Origin: G963662905 sp965230045 | GTDB taxonomy: Bacteria > Bacteroidota > Bacteroidia > Bacteroidales > WRLA01 | NCBI GenBank assembly: GCA_965230045.1 | Contig: OZ245940.1 | Span: 1,240,001 to 1,304,000, forward strand | Length of the DNA: 64,000 nt | Direction of reading: 5' to 3' | Shown here: positions 45,463 through 54,429 of the stretch, piece by piece | Layout of the letters: each line of letters begins with the position of its first letter | Position numbering within the stretch: the stretch's first letter is position 1 | The notes under the pieces: generated by a model | What the model was told of the DNA's origin: nothing | Seen by the model: the letters and a program-made list of their open reading frames with translations, nothing else | Databases searched by the model: none | Translations under genes and position numbers: made by a program

Positions 45463-46716
45463 TCAGGTGGTTGTTTGTGCTTCTGTTTTTTTGTAGTACA
45501 GCACGCTGAGATTTTCATTGCGGAACATTTCACGGCTGATTCTTTGGATGTCTTCCCTTTGTACCTTTTGGTATTTTTCGCCTTCTTTGTTGATGTCGGA
45601 GGCAGAGTTGATAAATTCGAAAAAAGCAAGGTTCATCGCTTTGTTTAGCACATTAATTTCAGAAAAAACCTGTGATGCTTCTGCTTTGTTTTTGATTTTT
45701 TGAAGTTCATCGGCACTGCAAAGCCCGGTTTTGAGGTTTTCAATTTCGTCAAGAATGGCTTTTTCAGCTTCCGGTAGTTCGGTTCCTGTGTTGAGTTTTC
45801 CTGTGATCATGAAAAATCCCGGATCATAATCACCACTTATAAATGCGGTTATATCATTAAATAATTCTGTCTCTTTAACCAGTTTTTGGTACAAACGGGC
45901 AGATTCTCCATTGGAAAGCAGATCTGAAATAAGGTCGGTGGCATGATAATCGGGATGATTGCGGTCAACCATATGCCAGCTCATATAAATGGCGTCCAAT
46001 GGAACATCGGAGCTAATGCTCAATGTGCGCTTTTCGGTTTGCTCCGGCTCTTTGGGTATATTTCTCTGAATGGCTTCGCCTGCGGGGATTTGCCCAAACC
46101 ACTTTTCTGATAATTTGATGATTTCATCCGGATCTACATCTCCCGAAAGAACCAGGATTGCATTGTTTGGACGATAATACCGGCTGTAAAATGCCTGAAC
46201 ATCTTCCAGTTTGGCATCTTCTATATGACTGATCTCCATTCCAATGGTAGGCCAGCGATAAGGATGCAACTGATAAGCCAGTGGCCTGAATTTTAACCAT
46301 GCATCGCCATAAGGCTGGTTCAAATAACGCTGCTTGAATTCTTCAATGACAACCTGTTGCTGCACGGCCAGGCTTTTTTCGTTGATATTCAGGCCGAACA
46401 TACGGTCGGATTCCAGCCAAAATGCAGTTTCCAGGTTTTGTTTGGGCAATGTCAGGTAATAATTGGTGAAATCGTTGTTGGTGAATGCATTGTTCTCACC
46501 GCCTGTGATTTCCAGTGGGGTGTCGTATTTTGGAATATTTTTGCTACCTCCAAACATCAGATGCTCAAACAGATGTGCAAAACCCGTTTTTTCCGGATTT
46601 TCATCGCGCGCACCCACTTTATAAAGGATATTCATGGCGACTACTGGCGTGGATTTATCCTGATGGATAATTATTTTTAAGCCGTTGCTTAATGTATGTG
46701 TTTCGTAATTTATCAT
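45463..46716 (-). CDS. M16 family zinc peptidase, catalytic subunit
   Basis: A 417-residue protein with the inverted zinc motif HLFEH (His48, Glu51, His52) in GFAHLFEHLMFGG and the downstream ligand region ENNAFTNNDFTNYY...LETAFWLESDRM. It has no signal peptide, so it is cytoplasmic or transported by an unknown route. It pairs with the non-catalytic M16 protein at 42428-43732. It is the first gene of the likely operon; its -7 box TACCTTTG is the best in this region. M16 enzymes degrade peptides up to about 70 residues. Confidence 0.9.
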   Translation of the reverse strand: MINYETHTLSNGLKIIIHQDKSTPVVAMNILYKVGARDENPEKTGFAHLFEHLMFGGSKNIPKYDTPLEITGGENNAFTNNDFTNYYLTLPKQNLETAFWLESDRMFGLNINEKSLAVQQQVVIEEFKQRYLNQPYGDAWLKFRPLAYQLHPYRWPTIGMEISHIEDAKLEDVQAFYSRYYRPNNAILVLSGDVDPDEIIKLSEKWFGQIPAGEAIQRNIPKEPEQTEKRTLSISSDVPLDAIYMSWHMVDRNHPDYHATDLISDLLSNGESARLYQKLVKETELFNDITAFISGDYDPGFFMITGKLNTGTELPEAEKAILDEIENLKTGLCSADELQKIKNKAEASQVFSEINVLNKAMNLAFFEFINSASDINKEGEKYQKVQREDIQRISREMFRNENLSVLYYKKTEAQTTT

Positions 46717-46733
46717 TTACCTTAATTTTAATG

Positions 46734-46741
46734 CAAAGGTA
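46734..46741 (-). promoter_or_regulatory. -7 box (TACCTTTG) of the M16/ECF operon
   Basis: An exact TAnnTTTG match on the minus strand, 18 bases upstream of the ATG at 46716. No clear -33 TTG is present. Confidence 0.5.
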
Positions 46742-46824
46742 GGGAATATCCGCGCAGTTGTGGCAGCGCCGAAGACCTTTGGGAAAAATGATACGGGAAA
46801 GCGCAGCCAACATCATAAAATTAT

Positions 46825-46832
46825 TAATTTTG
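46825..46832 (+). promoter_or_regulatory. -7 box (TAATTTTG) upstream of glyA
   Basis: An exact TAnnTTTG match 112 bases upstream of the glyA ATG, giving a leader of about 105 bases if used. I see no recognisable riboswitch in the leader. Confidence 0.35.
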
Positions 46833-46943
46833 CAGCATAGAAAATTATTTAAATAACTCAAAAAAAGCATTTTGCGCATTACATTCCTTTAAGCACATTA
46901 AACCTTAAAAATGTTTTGCTAAAGACATTAAAATAATATTGTT

Positions 46944-48224
46944 ATGAAAAGAGATGATCAGGTTTTTGAAATCATTCAAAAAGAACGCGAACGTCAGACC
47001 GAAGGTATTGAGCTGATTGCCAGTGAGAACTTTGTTAGCGAGCAGGTTCTGGAAGCTATGGGTTCGGTAATGACCAACAAATATGCCGAAGGCTATCCGG
47101 GCAAACGTTATTATGGTGGATGCCAAAATGTTGATGAAACCGAAACTTTGGCAATCGAACGTGCAAAAGAACTTTTCGGAGCTGAATATGCCAACGTACA
47201 GCCGCACTCAGGCGCACAGGCAAATATGGCAGTGATGCTTACCTGCCTCAAGCCCGGTGATACTTTTATGGGCCTTGACCTGGCGCATGGTGGTCACCTT
47301 TCTCATGGTTCTCCCGTAAACTCCAGCGGTATCCTTTATCGTCCGGTTGCTTATGGTGTTGATGAGGAAACAGGTTTGCTCAATTACGAGAAAATGGAAG
47401 AGGTTGCAATGGCAGAGAAACCAAAAATGATCATTGCCGGTGCATCCGCTTATTCCCGCGACTGGGACTATGCCCGCATGCGCGCTATTGCAGATAAAAT
47501 CGGCGCCATCCTTATGGCCGACATCTCCCATCCATCGGGTTTAATTGCACGTGGCCTGCTGAATAATCCGGTTCCTCATTGCCACATCATCACTACAACA
47601 ACACATAAAACCCTTCGTGGACCACGTGGTGGCCTCATCATCATGGGCAAAGATTTTGAAAACCCATGGGGCCTGAAAACGCCAAAAGGTGTCGTAAAAA
47701 AAATGTCGCAATTGCTTAATTCTGCTGTTTTCCCCGGAATTCAGGGCGGGCCTCTGGAACATGTTATTGCTGCTAAAGCAGTCGCTTTCGGCGAAGCGCT
47801 TAGCGATGAATATCTGGAGTACATCAAGCAGGTGAAGAAAAATGCAGAAGTAATGTCAAAAGCTTTCGTTGATAAAGGTTATAAAGTTATTTCAGGGGGT
47901 ACCGACAACCACCTGATGCTGATCGACCTTCGCACTAAATTCCCCGATATTACCGGTCGCCAGGTGGAAGATACGCTTGTAAAAGCCGATATCACAGTTA
48001 ATAAAAATATGGTTCCATTCGATAGCCGCTCTCCTTTCAAAACATCCGGTTTGCGTGTTGGTACGCCTGCAATTACAAGCCGTGGCCTGAAAGAAGAACA
48101 TATGGCGCCAATCGTTGATATGATCGACGAAGTAATCAGCAACTTTGAAAATGAGGAAGTTATTGCCGATGTTAAAAAACGCGTTAATGCAATGATGAAA
48201 GACCTACCGCTTTTTGCATACTAG
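46944..48224 (+). CDS. glyA: serine hydroxymethyltransferase
   Basis: A 426-residue PLP-dependent enzyme, of family-typical length. The PLP-binding Lys is in TTTTHKTLRGPRGG; other markers are EGIELIASENFVSEQVLEAM, YAEGYPGKRYYGGC and QPHSGAQANMAV. It interconverts serine and glycine while loading one-carbon units onto tetrahydrofolate. It stands alone, ending at a terminator. Confidence 0.97.
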   Translation: MKRDDQVFEIIQKERERQTEGIELIASENFVSEQVLEAMGSVMTNKYAEGYPGKRYYGGCQNVDETETLAIERAKELFGAEYANVQPHSGAQANMAVMLTCLKPGDTFMGLDLAHGGHLSHGSPVNSSGILYRPVAYGVDEETGLLNYEKMEEVAMAEKPKMIIAGASAYSRDWDYARMRAIADKIGAILMADISHPSGLIARGLLNNPVPHCHIITTTTHKTLRGPRGGLIIMGKDFENPWGLKTPKGVVKKMSQLLNSAVFPGIQGGPLEHVIAAKAVAFGEALSDEYLEYIKQVKKNAEVMSKAFVDKGYKVISGGTDNHLMLIDLRTKFPDITGRQVEDTLVKADITVNKNMVPFDSRSPFKTSGLRVGTPAITSRGLKEEHMAPIVDMIDEVISNFENEEVIADVKKRVNAMMKDLPLFAY

Positions 48225-48248
48225 AAAAATCTAATTTTAAATATCAAT

Positions 48249-48275
48249 AAGCCTCCATTTCGGGGGCTTTTTTTA
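48249..48275 (+). terminator. terminator after glyA
   Basis: AAGCCTCC pairs with GGGGGCTT (48262-48269) around a short loop, followed by a T-run. Confidence 0.85.
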
Positions 48276-48283
48276 TTTCAGCT

Positions 48284-48316
48284 TTTGTGAACAACGAGCC
48301 CTTTTTTGTAGTTTTG
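48284..48316 (+). promoter_or_regulatory. promoter of the ChaN-like gene
   Basis: TTTG at 48284-48287, then 21 bases, then the exact -7 box TAGTTTTG (48309-48316). Transcription would begin near 48320, fixing translation at the ATG at 48332 rather than the in-frame ATG at 48287. Confidence 0.65.
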
Positions 48317-48331
48317 GAGAAAAGTGTATTT

Positions 48332-49192
48332 ATGAAAAAATTAAGTTTGAGTATTTTCTTACTGAGTGTTTTTGCTTTAATGGCATTCAAATCCGATAAA
48401 CCTGCCTATCGCCTGTACAATCAAAAAGGCAAAGCGGTGAAATTTCAGAAATTAGTGAAGGCTGCTTCCGAAGCCGATGTGGTGCTTTTCGGAGAGTTGC
48501 ATAACAACCCGATTGCGCACTGGCTGCAACTGGAGCTAACCAAAGCTCTTTTTGAAGAAAAGGGAGAAGGACTGGTTTTGGGTGCTGAAATGTATGAGGC
48601 AGATAATCAATTGATTGTTGATGAATACACTCAAAAGCTCATCAGCGCGAAAAATTTCAAGTCGCAGGCGCGCTTATGGCCAAACAATGCCACCGACTAT
48701 CAGCCGCTGCTGGATTTTGCGCGGGATAACAATCTGAAATTTGTTGCGGCAAATATTCCCAGGCGATACGCTTCCATCGTATTTCGTCAGGGTTTTGAAG
48801 GTTTGGAAGCCCTTCCGGAAGGAGCGGCCGCTTTTATGGCGCCCAACCCGATTCCTTATGATGCCGAATTGCCTGCTTATAAGTCTATGGCCGGCATGAT
48901 GGGGCACAGTAATCCGAATTTGCCTAAAGCGCAGGCAGTTAAAGATGCTGCGATGGCGTATTTTATTTTGGAAAACCTTGATGAAGGACAGTTGATGCTG
49001 CATTTCAACGGCACGTTTCATTCCGACGATTTTGAAGGAATCGTTTGGTATCTGAACCAATATCGTCCGGGATTGGAAATCCTGACCATTTCATCTCAGG
49101 AAATTGCCGGCCCACTGCTATCAGACAGCCTTGATCTGCAAAAAGCCAATTTTATTCTTGCCATTCCTGAGGATATGACCAAAACGCATTAG
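48332..49192 (+). CDS. ChaN/Tiki-like haem-binding lipoprotein relative
   Basis: A 286-residue protein with an N-terminal hydrophobic signal (MKKLSLSIFLLSVFALMAFK) that lacks a clear lipobox. The fold markers are VVLFGELHNNPIAHWLQ (the GExHxxxxH motif of the ChaN/Tiki family) and the C-terminal FNGTFHSDDFEGIVWYL. ChaN proteins bind haem in pairs or act as erythromycin-esterase/Tiki-type metallohydrolases. Conserved Glu and His residues here are consistent with metal binding. Its 3' end overlaps the convergent MCE gene by 4 bp. I cannot tell haem binding from protease activity. Confidence 0.78.
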   Translation: MKKLSLSIFLLSVFALMAFKSDKPAYRLYNQKGKAVKFQKLVKAASEADVVLFGELHNNPIAHWLQLELTKALFEEKGEGLVLGAEMYEADNQLIVDEYTQKLISAKNFKSQARLWPNNATDYQPLLDFARDNNLKFVAANIPRRYASIVFRQGFEGLEALPEGAAAFMAPNPIPYDAELPAYKSMAGMMGHSNPNLPKAQAVKDAAMAYFILENLDEGQLMLHFNGTFHSDDFEGIVWYLNQYRPGLEILTISSQEIAGPLLSDSLDLQKANFILAIPEDMTKTH

Positions 49193-50136
49193 AAGATGCT
49201 GAATTTGACGTAGCGCTCCGGATGCGCCTTCATGTCAATCAGCAGTTTATTCAGGTTTTCTGAGGATTCCTGAAATTTATAATATAGCGTGTCGTTGCTT
49301 ACCAGCTTTCCTATGGTTCCCTGTCCGGTATTGATTTTTGTCAGGATGTCGTTCATCTGCATAACGGTTTCATTGATGCGGATGAAGGTTTGCGGCAGTT
49401 CGGCATAAACCAGTGTATCACTGATGGTTGCCATATTTGTGATGATGCGGTTGAAAGTTTCGTTATTGTCTTTCAGGTTGCCTGTAATATCATCAATATT
49501 GGCTAAAATGCTGATTAATCTTCCTTTTTGGTCGTAAATTAATGTATCGACCTGATTGGTAGTGCTTTCGATATTGTGAATGGTGCGGCGTATGCTTTGG
49601 AAGCTTTCTGCAAGGTTTCTGCGTGATTCTTTGTTGAATACGGATTTCAATGCCGTGAGCACTGAATCCACAGAGTTCATCATTTCTTCCGCTTTCTTTT
49701 TGATCGGAGCTACCTGCATGTTTACCTGATCTTTCAGCGATGCTTCCTGACTTGATTTCAGTGTGTCACCGCTTCGGCAGAGTTCCGTGCTGTTGCCAAG
49801 CTGGATGCTGACGGATTTACTGCCCATCAGGTCGGCGCTGAAGATGTGCGCTATAGAGTTTTTAGGAACCGGAAAATCAGAAGTGATCATCATGCGCACG
49901 CAAATCTGCCCGCTATAATCCGGTAAGAACGCGATTTGATCTACCTGGCCAACTTTCACGCCATTAATAACAACAGGATTGGATTGCACCAGTCCTTCTA
50001 CCCGGGGGTAAACCGCGTAAAATGTTCTTTGATTCGAAAATACATCTGTGCCTTTCAGGAAATTAAAGCCCCAAAAAAACAATCCCATCGCCAGGAGCGT
50101 TAGGAAACCGGTTTTTATTTCTTTTGATATTTTCAA
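49189..50136 (-). CDS. MlaD-family (MCE domain) phospholipid transport protein
   Basis: A 315-residue protein with one N-terminal membrane helix (FLTLLAMGLFFWGFNFLKG) and an MCE domain (residues ~35-120) with YPRVEGLVQSNPVVINGVKVG, the MlaD signature. A long helical region follows (to ~residue 300). The mate genes for ATPase and permease (mlaE/F) are not in the window. MCE proteins carry lipids between the inner and outer membranes. The start is a TTG at 50136; no ATG is nearby. It follows the amidase gene by 34 bp, so the two may be co-transcribed. Confidence 0.88.
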   Translation of the reverse strand: MKISKEIKTGFLTLLAMGLFFWGFNFLKGTDVFSNQRTFYAVYPRVEGLVQSNPVVINGVKVGQVDQIAFLPDYSGQICVRMMITSDFPVPKNSIAHIFSADLMGSKSVSIQLGNSTELCRSGDTLKSSQEASLKDQVNMQVAPIKKKAEEMMNSVDSVLTALKSVFNKESRRNLAESFQSIRRTIHNIESTTNQVDTLIYDQKGRLISILANIDDITGNLKDNNETFNRIITNMATISDTLVYAELPQTFIRINETVMQMNDILTKINTGQGTIGKLVSNDTLYYKFQESSENLNKLLIDMKAHPERYVKFSIF

Positions 50137-50170
50137 TGCGCAAGGATTTGAGTTGTTCAGTTTAACAAAA

Positions 50171-51397
50171 CTACTTTTTTTTCTTTAGCAATTCAAGGGC
50201 TTTTTTTGTGGGAATACGCTGGCCATTTTGAAAACTGATCACAAAGGCATCTTTATAACCGGCCTTCCTGATTTTGTTTTTGTGGTTAATCGCATCATCG
50301 ATATTGCTAAAATGGCCCGAATGATATTTGTAGCGCCCATTATTTTCGTAAAAATTTATTTCACCGGAAATACCTTTAAAGACGGGCATGTTTTTCTTTT
50401 TGGCTGATGCCGCAAACTGAACACTGAAAATAAGCTCGTCTTCTGCTTTTTTCACGGGAGCCGCTTTTTGTTCCGGAATATCAGTTTTTTCTTCTGCCTT
50501 GTTTTTTATTGGTTCATCAATTGCTATTGCCGTCTTTTTTGTTTTATTTTCAATGTTTTTTGCTGCTTCTTCCACCGGTTTCTCAAGAGCGGTTGTTTCT
50601 TCAAAAGGGGCTTCGTTCAGCTCAGCTTCAACTTCGTTTTTATAATCTTTAAAAGCTCTGTAAATAGCTGATGCCAAATAGGTTTGGCCGTTTTTTGAAA
50701 GAAGGAATTTTTCTTCTTTGGGATTGCTGAGGAAACCAAGTTCAACCAGCACCCCGGGCATTGCGGTTCTGTAAAGCACCCAGAAACCGGCTTGTTTTAC
50801 GCCACGGTCGTGCCGCCCGACTCGTGTGCGGAACTGATCCTGTATTTTTTGCGCCACATTGGTGCTTTGATCCAGATAAGCACTTTGGAACATGCTGAGC
50901 GTGATATAATCTTCGTCGCTGTTCGGGTTAAATCCATCGTAGGTTTCCGCGTGATTGGCCTCCAGGAGCAATGCAGCATTTTCGGTTTTTGCAACGGCAA
51001 GGTTGGCCTCGGTTTTATGCAGTCCCATTACATAGGTTTCGGCGCCCCAGGCGTTTTTTGAACCGATCGCATTGCAATGGATGCTGATAAACAAATCAGC
51101 CTCTTCTTTATTGGCGATTTTTGCACGCTCGTCCAGTGGAATAAAAACATCCTTATCGCGTGTATAAACCACATTCACTTCAGGAAAATATTTTTTAATG
51201 TATTCGCCGGTTTTGAGCGCAACAGACAGGGCAATGTCTTTTTCACGCGAATTTTTGCCTACAGCACCGGGGTCTTTTCCGCCGTGGCCGGCATCAATTA
51301 CTACAGTCCGGATACCATCTGGCGCGGCCTTTATGCTTGTGAATGAGGTGATAACAATGACCGCAAGGGAAAATATGAAAATAGAAAGCTGACGCAT
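50171..51397 (-). CDS. N-acetylmuramoyl-L-alanine amidase with C-terminal SPOR-like domain
   Basis: A 408-residue protein with a signal peptide (MRQLSIFIFSLAVIV), an Amidase_3 catalytic domain (residues ~30-215) with VVIDAGHGGKDPGAVG and ADLFISIHCNA metal ligands and a GVLVELGFLSN motif, and then a low-complexity linker. The C-terminal ~90 residues resemble a SPOR peptidoglycan-binding domain. It cleaves septal peptidoglycan during division. I chose the ATG at 51397 over an in-frame start at 51412 because it begins the signal peptide cleanly. It is divergent from lptD, a conserved Bacteroidota arrangement. Confidence 0.9.
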   Translation of the reverse strand: MRQLSIFIFSLAVIVITSFTSIKAAPDGIRTVVIDAGHGGKDPGAVGKNSREKDIALSVALKTGEYIKKYFPEVNVVYTRDKDVFIPLDERAKIANKEEADLFISIHCNAIGSKNAWGAETYVMGLHKTEANLAVAKTENAALLLEANHAETYDGFNPNSDEDYITLSMFQSAYLDQSTNVAQKIQDQFRTRVGRHDRGVKQAGFWVLYRTAMPGVLVELGFLSNPKEEKFLLSKNGQTYLASAIYRAFKDYKNEVEAELNEAPFEETTALEKPVEEAAKNIENKTKKTAIAIDEPIKNKAEEKTDIPEQKAAPVKKAEDELIFSVQFAASAKKKNMPVFKGISGEINFYENNGRYKYHSGHFSNIDDAINHKNKIRKAGYKDAFVISFQNGQRIPTKKALELLKKKK

Positions 51398-51606
51398 ATT
51401 TCTGTTGACCAATTTTACGTAGTTTTGCTCCCTAAATTAGGCATTTTTATTGCTGCAATTAGCTTGATTTATTAACAGCTTAATTAACAATTTGCATATT
51501 GATAAGCTTCTGTTAAGCCGGATCAAATAAAGTGGCAAAAAACAGCGTTATGGCATTATAAACCGGATATTTCCGGAATTATTGTTTGCCTTTTATGTAG
51601 TTTGTA

Positions 51607-54366
51607 TTGGAAACACATTTGTATCAACATATCGGATTGTTCCGTTTGCATCGGCATTTCTTTCTGGCCGGTTTCCTTCTGCTATGCTTTATTTTTTCAT
51701 GGAATAACACACATGGACAGGAACCAGCTCCCGATTCTGTGGCCATTGAAGCCCGTGCGGATAGCCTTTCATCTTTTTTGCCTGACAGTTTGTTTTCGGA
51801 TACACTTGCGCTCCCGGCAGATACCTTGTTTCCGGATACTTTAGCTATGGATTCATCTGCATCAGAAAAACCCGCAGGCAGTAATGATTCGGATGAAATG
51901 CTCAGTGCTCCGGTAAAATACAAAGCAAAAGATTCGATCCGTTTTGAGGTGGCAACACGAAAAGTGTATCTCTATGAAGAGGCAGATATCAAGTATGAAG
52001 ACATCAGCCTGAAAAGTTCTTTGGTGGATATTAATTTTTCGGATAATACGGTTTTTGCGGAAGGTAAAATGGACACACTGGGAAAACTTTTGGGAACTCC
52101 GGTTTTTGAAGAGGGCGGGCAGGTTTTTGAATCTGAAACCATGCGCTATAATTTTAAATCCAAAAAAGGCATCATCCAAAAAGTAATTACCGAAGATGGT
52201 CAGGGCTACCTGCATGGAAATCGTATCAAAAAAATGCCCAATGACGATGTGAATATTAAAATCGGAAAATATACTACCTGCAACCACAAGCATCCTCATT
52301 ACGAGTTCCGCTTTCAAAAGGCAAAAGTTATTCCCGGAAAGAAAATTGTAACCGGGCCGGCATATCTTGTAATTGCCGACGTGCCAACACCTTTGTATAT
52401 TCCTTTCGGGATATTCCCGAATAAAACCGGTCAAAGGAGCGGGATTATTATCCCTTCTTATGGTGAATCGTCAAACCGGGGTTTCTTTTTCGAAAACGGT
52501 GGATATTACTGGGCCATCAATGACCGAATGGACTTAACAATGACTGGCGATATTTATACCCGCGGAAGCTGGGCGCTGGAACCGGAATTCAGGTACAGAA
52601 AACGTTATAAATACAACGGAACGCTGCGGCTGGCTTATGCTTTTAACCGTATCGGTGAAGAAGGAGCCAGTAATTTTCAGGAAGATAAAGGCTTCTCAAT
52701 CTACTGGTCGCACCGCCAGGATGCAAAAGCACGCCCAAACAGCAGTTTCTCGGCAAGTGTGAATATTTCCAGCAACAGTTTTAATAAATATAACCCGGTT
52801 TCTACCAATAACTATCTCTCCAATACCTTCCAATCCAGTGTGGCTTATCAAACAAATTTCGACCAGAAGTTTTTCCTTACTTTAAACTCCAGCTATACAC
52901 AAAACACTTTGGATCGGTCGGTACGCCTGACATTGCCTCAGTTAAATTTTAACACCAATACTTTTTATCCTTTTAAAAAGAAAAACCGGGAAGGAAAAGA
53001 AAAGTGGTATGAGCGTGTTTCGGTGAAATACAGTATGAATGCTCAAAATACGATCAATACCTACGATACGCTATTGTTTGATCAGGATTTTGCCAAGCGG
53101 ATGAAAAACGGGATGAAACACGATATCCCGATCAGTTCATCCATCAAGGTGCTTAAGTATTTTAACCTGAGCAACAGCATCCGCTATACCGAACGTTGGT
53201 ACAGCTCCACTATTCGAAAATATTGGGTGGATGAATCCATAATTGGAGAAGATACTACGGCGGGTTATGTGCAAAAAGACACCGTTTATGGTTTTTCCGC
53301 CAACAGGGATTTTAGTTATACCACTAGCCTGAATACGCGTATCTATGGCATGTTCAGCCTTTTAAAAGGGCCGATAAAAGCCATCCGTTTAGTGCATAAT
53401 CCCTCATTGAGTTTTACTTATCATCCTGATTTTGCCGATCCTTTTTGGGGTGCATACTATAAATACCGTACAGATGAAGAAGGAACGGAAGATTATTATT
53501 CTATTTATGAAGATGGAATTTATGGCGGTCCGCCTGAGGGCGTGATGGGACGGGTTTCTTTTAGTTTGTCGAATAATCTGGAAATGAAAGTACGATCCCG
53601 GAAAGATACGGTTACAGGTACAAAAAAGATCAAACTGATTGAAAATTTTACGGTGTCCATGTCGTACGATATGGCAAAAGACAGCCTAAACTGGAGCCCT
53701 TTGAGTATGTCGGGGCGTACTACTTTGTTTAAAAACCTGCAAATTACCTACCGGAGCTCCTGGGATCCTTATATCCTTGATTCTGCCGGCACAAAAAACC
53801 TGAATAAGTTCGAGTGGGATGTAAACCACCGTCTGTTTCGCTTAGAAAACACAAGCTGGAATGTAGGACTGAATTTCAGGTTGAGCAGTAAGGATTTTAA
53901 AAAGAAGGACGACAAGGAAGCTAAATCAAAAGACAAAATGCCCGGGAAACCTAAAAATGCCAGCCAGGCCGAAATTGACCAAATAGAACTGTATCCGGAG
54001 CGTTATGTGGACTGGTCAATCCCCTGGAATTTGAATGTGCGCTACTCCCTGGGTTATACCGCCACTCACAGTTATCCTAACTATGTTCATGAAAAAGAGT
54101 CAAATCTGGTGCAAACGCTCAGTTTCAGCGGAGATTTCAGCGTTACGCCAAAATGGAAAGTTACTTTCCGCTCAGGTTATGATTTCGAAAATAATGAGCT
54201 AACTTATACTTCCATCAATATCATCCGCGACCTGCACTGCTGGGAAATGAGTTTTAACTGGATCCCCATGGGATTCCGCAAACAGTGGAATTTCCAAATT
54301 AATGTCAAGTCTTCCATCCTTCAGGATTTGAAACTCACCAAAAAGAAAGACTGGCGCGATTTTTAA
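51607..54366 (+). CDS. lptD: LPS-assembly protein LptD-like
   Basis: A 919-residue outer-membrane protein. A signal sequence (HRHFFLAGFLLLCFIF) is followed by an N-terminal OstA/LptA-like beta-jellyroll domain (residues ~95-240: YKAKDSIRFEVATRKVYLYEEADIKY) and a C-terminal barrel rich in aromatic strands. It inserts lipopolysaccharide into the outer leaflet of the outer membrane. No ATG is in frame: the start is TTG at 51607 or a TTG at 51637. It is divergent from the amidase and MCE genes. Barrel length fits LptD. Confidence 0.85.
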   Translation: METHLYQHIGLFRLHRHFFLAGFLLLCFIFSWNNTHGQEPAPDSVAIEARADSLSSFLPDSLFSDTLALPADTLFPDTLAMDSSASEKPAGSNDSDEMLSAPVKYKAKDSIRFEVATRKVYLYEEADIKYEDISLKSSLVDINFSDNTVFAEGKMDTLGKLLGTPVFEEGGQVFESETMRYNFKSKKGIIQKVITEDGQGYLHGNRIKKMPNDDVNIKIGKYTTCNHKHPHYEFRFQKAKVIPGKKIVTGPAYLVIADVPTPLYIPFGIFPNKTGQRSGIIIPSYGESSNRGFFFENGGYYWAINDRMDLTMTGDIYTRGSWALEPEFRYRKRYKYNGTLRLAYAFNRIGEEGASNFQEDKGFSIYWSHRQDAKARPNSSFSASVNISSNSFNKYNPVSTNNYLSNTFQSSVAYQTNFDQKFFLTLNSSYTQNTLDRSVRLTLPQLNFNTNTFYPFKKKNREGKEKWYERVSVKYSMNAQNTINTYDTLLFDQDFAKRMKNGMKHDIPISSSIKVLKYFNLSNSIRYTERWYSSTIRKYWVDESIIGEDTTAGYVQKDTVYGFSANRDFSYTTSLNTRIYGMFSLLKGPIKAIRLVHNPSLSFTYHPDFADPFWGAYYKYRTDEEGTEDYYSIYEDGIYGGPPEGVMGRVSFSLSNNLEMKVRSRKDTVTGTKKIKLIENFTVSMSYDMAKDSLNWSPLSMSGRTTLFKNLQITYRSSWDPYILDSAGTKNLNKFEWDVNHRLFRLENTSWNVGLNFRLSSKDFKKKDDKEAKSKDKMPGKPKNASQAEIDQIELYPERYVDWSIPWNLNVRYSLGYTATHSYPNYVHEKESNLVQTLSFSGDFSVTPKWKVTFRSGYDFENNELTYTSINIIRDLHCWEMSFNWIPMGFRKQWNFQINVKSSILQDLKLTKKKDWRDF

Positions 54367-54400
54367 TCGGCCAAAGGCAAAATCGCCAAAGCAAAATGAA

Positions 54401-54408
54401 TAACTTTG
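54401..54408 (+). promoter_or_regulatory. -7 box (TAACTTTG) of the kinase-RapZ gene
   Basis: An exact TAnnTTTG match, 21 bases upstream of the ATG at 54430. The -33 region is not obvious. Confidence 0.45.
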
Positions 54409-54429
54409 CTTCAATCCTAATTGTAAGCT

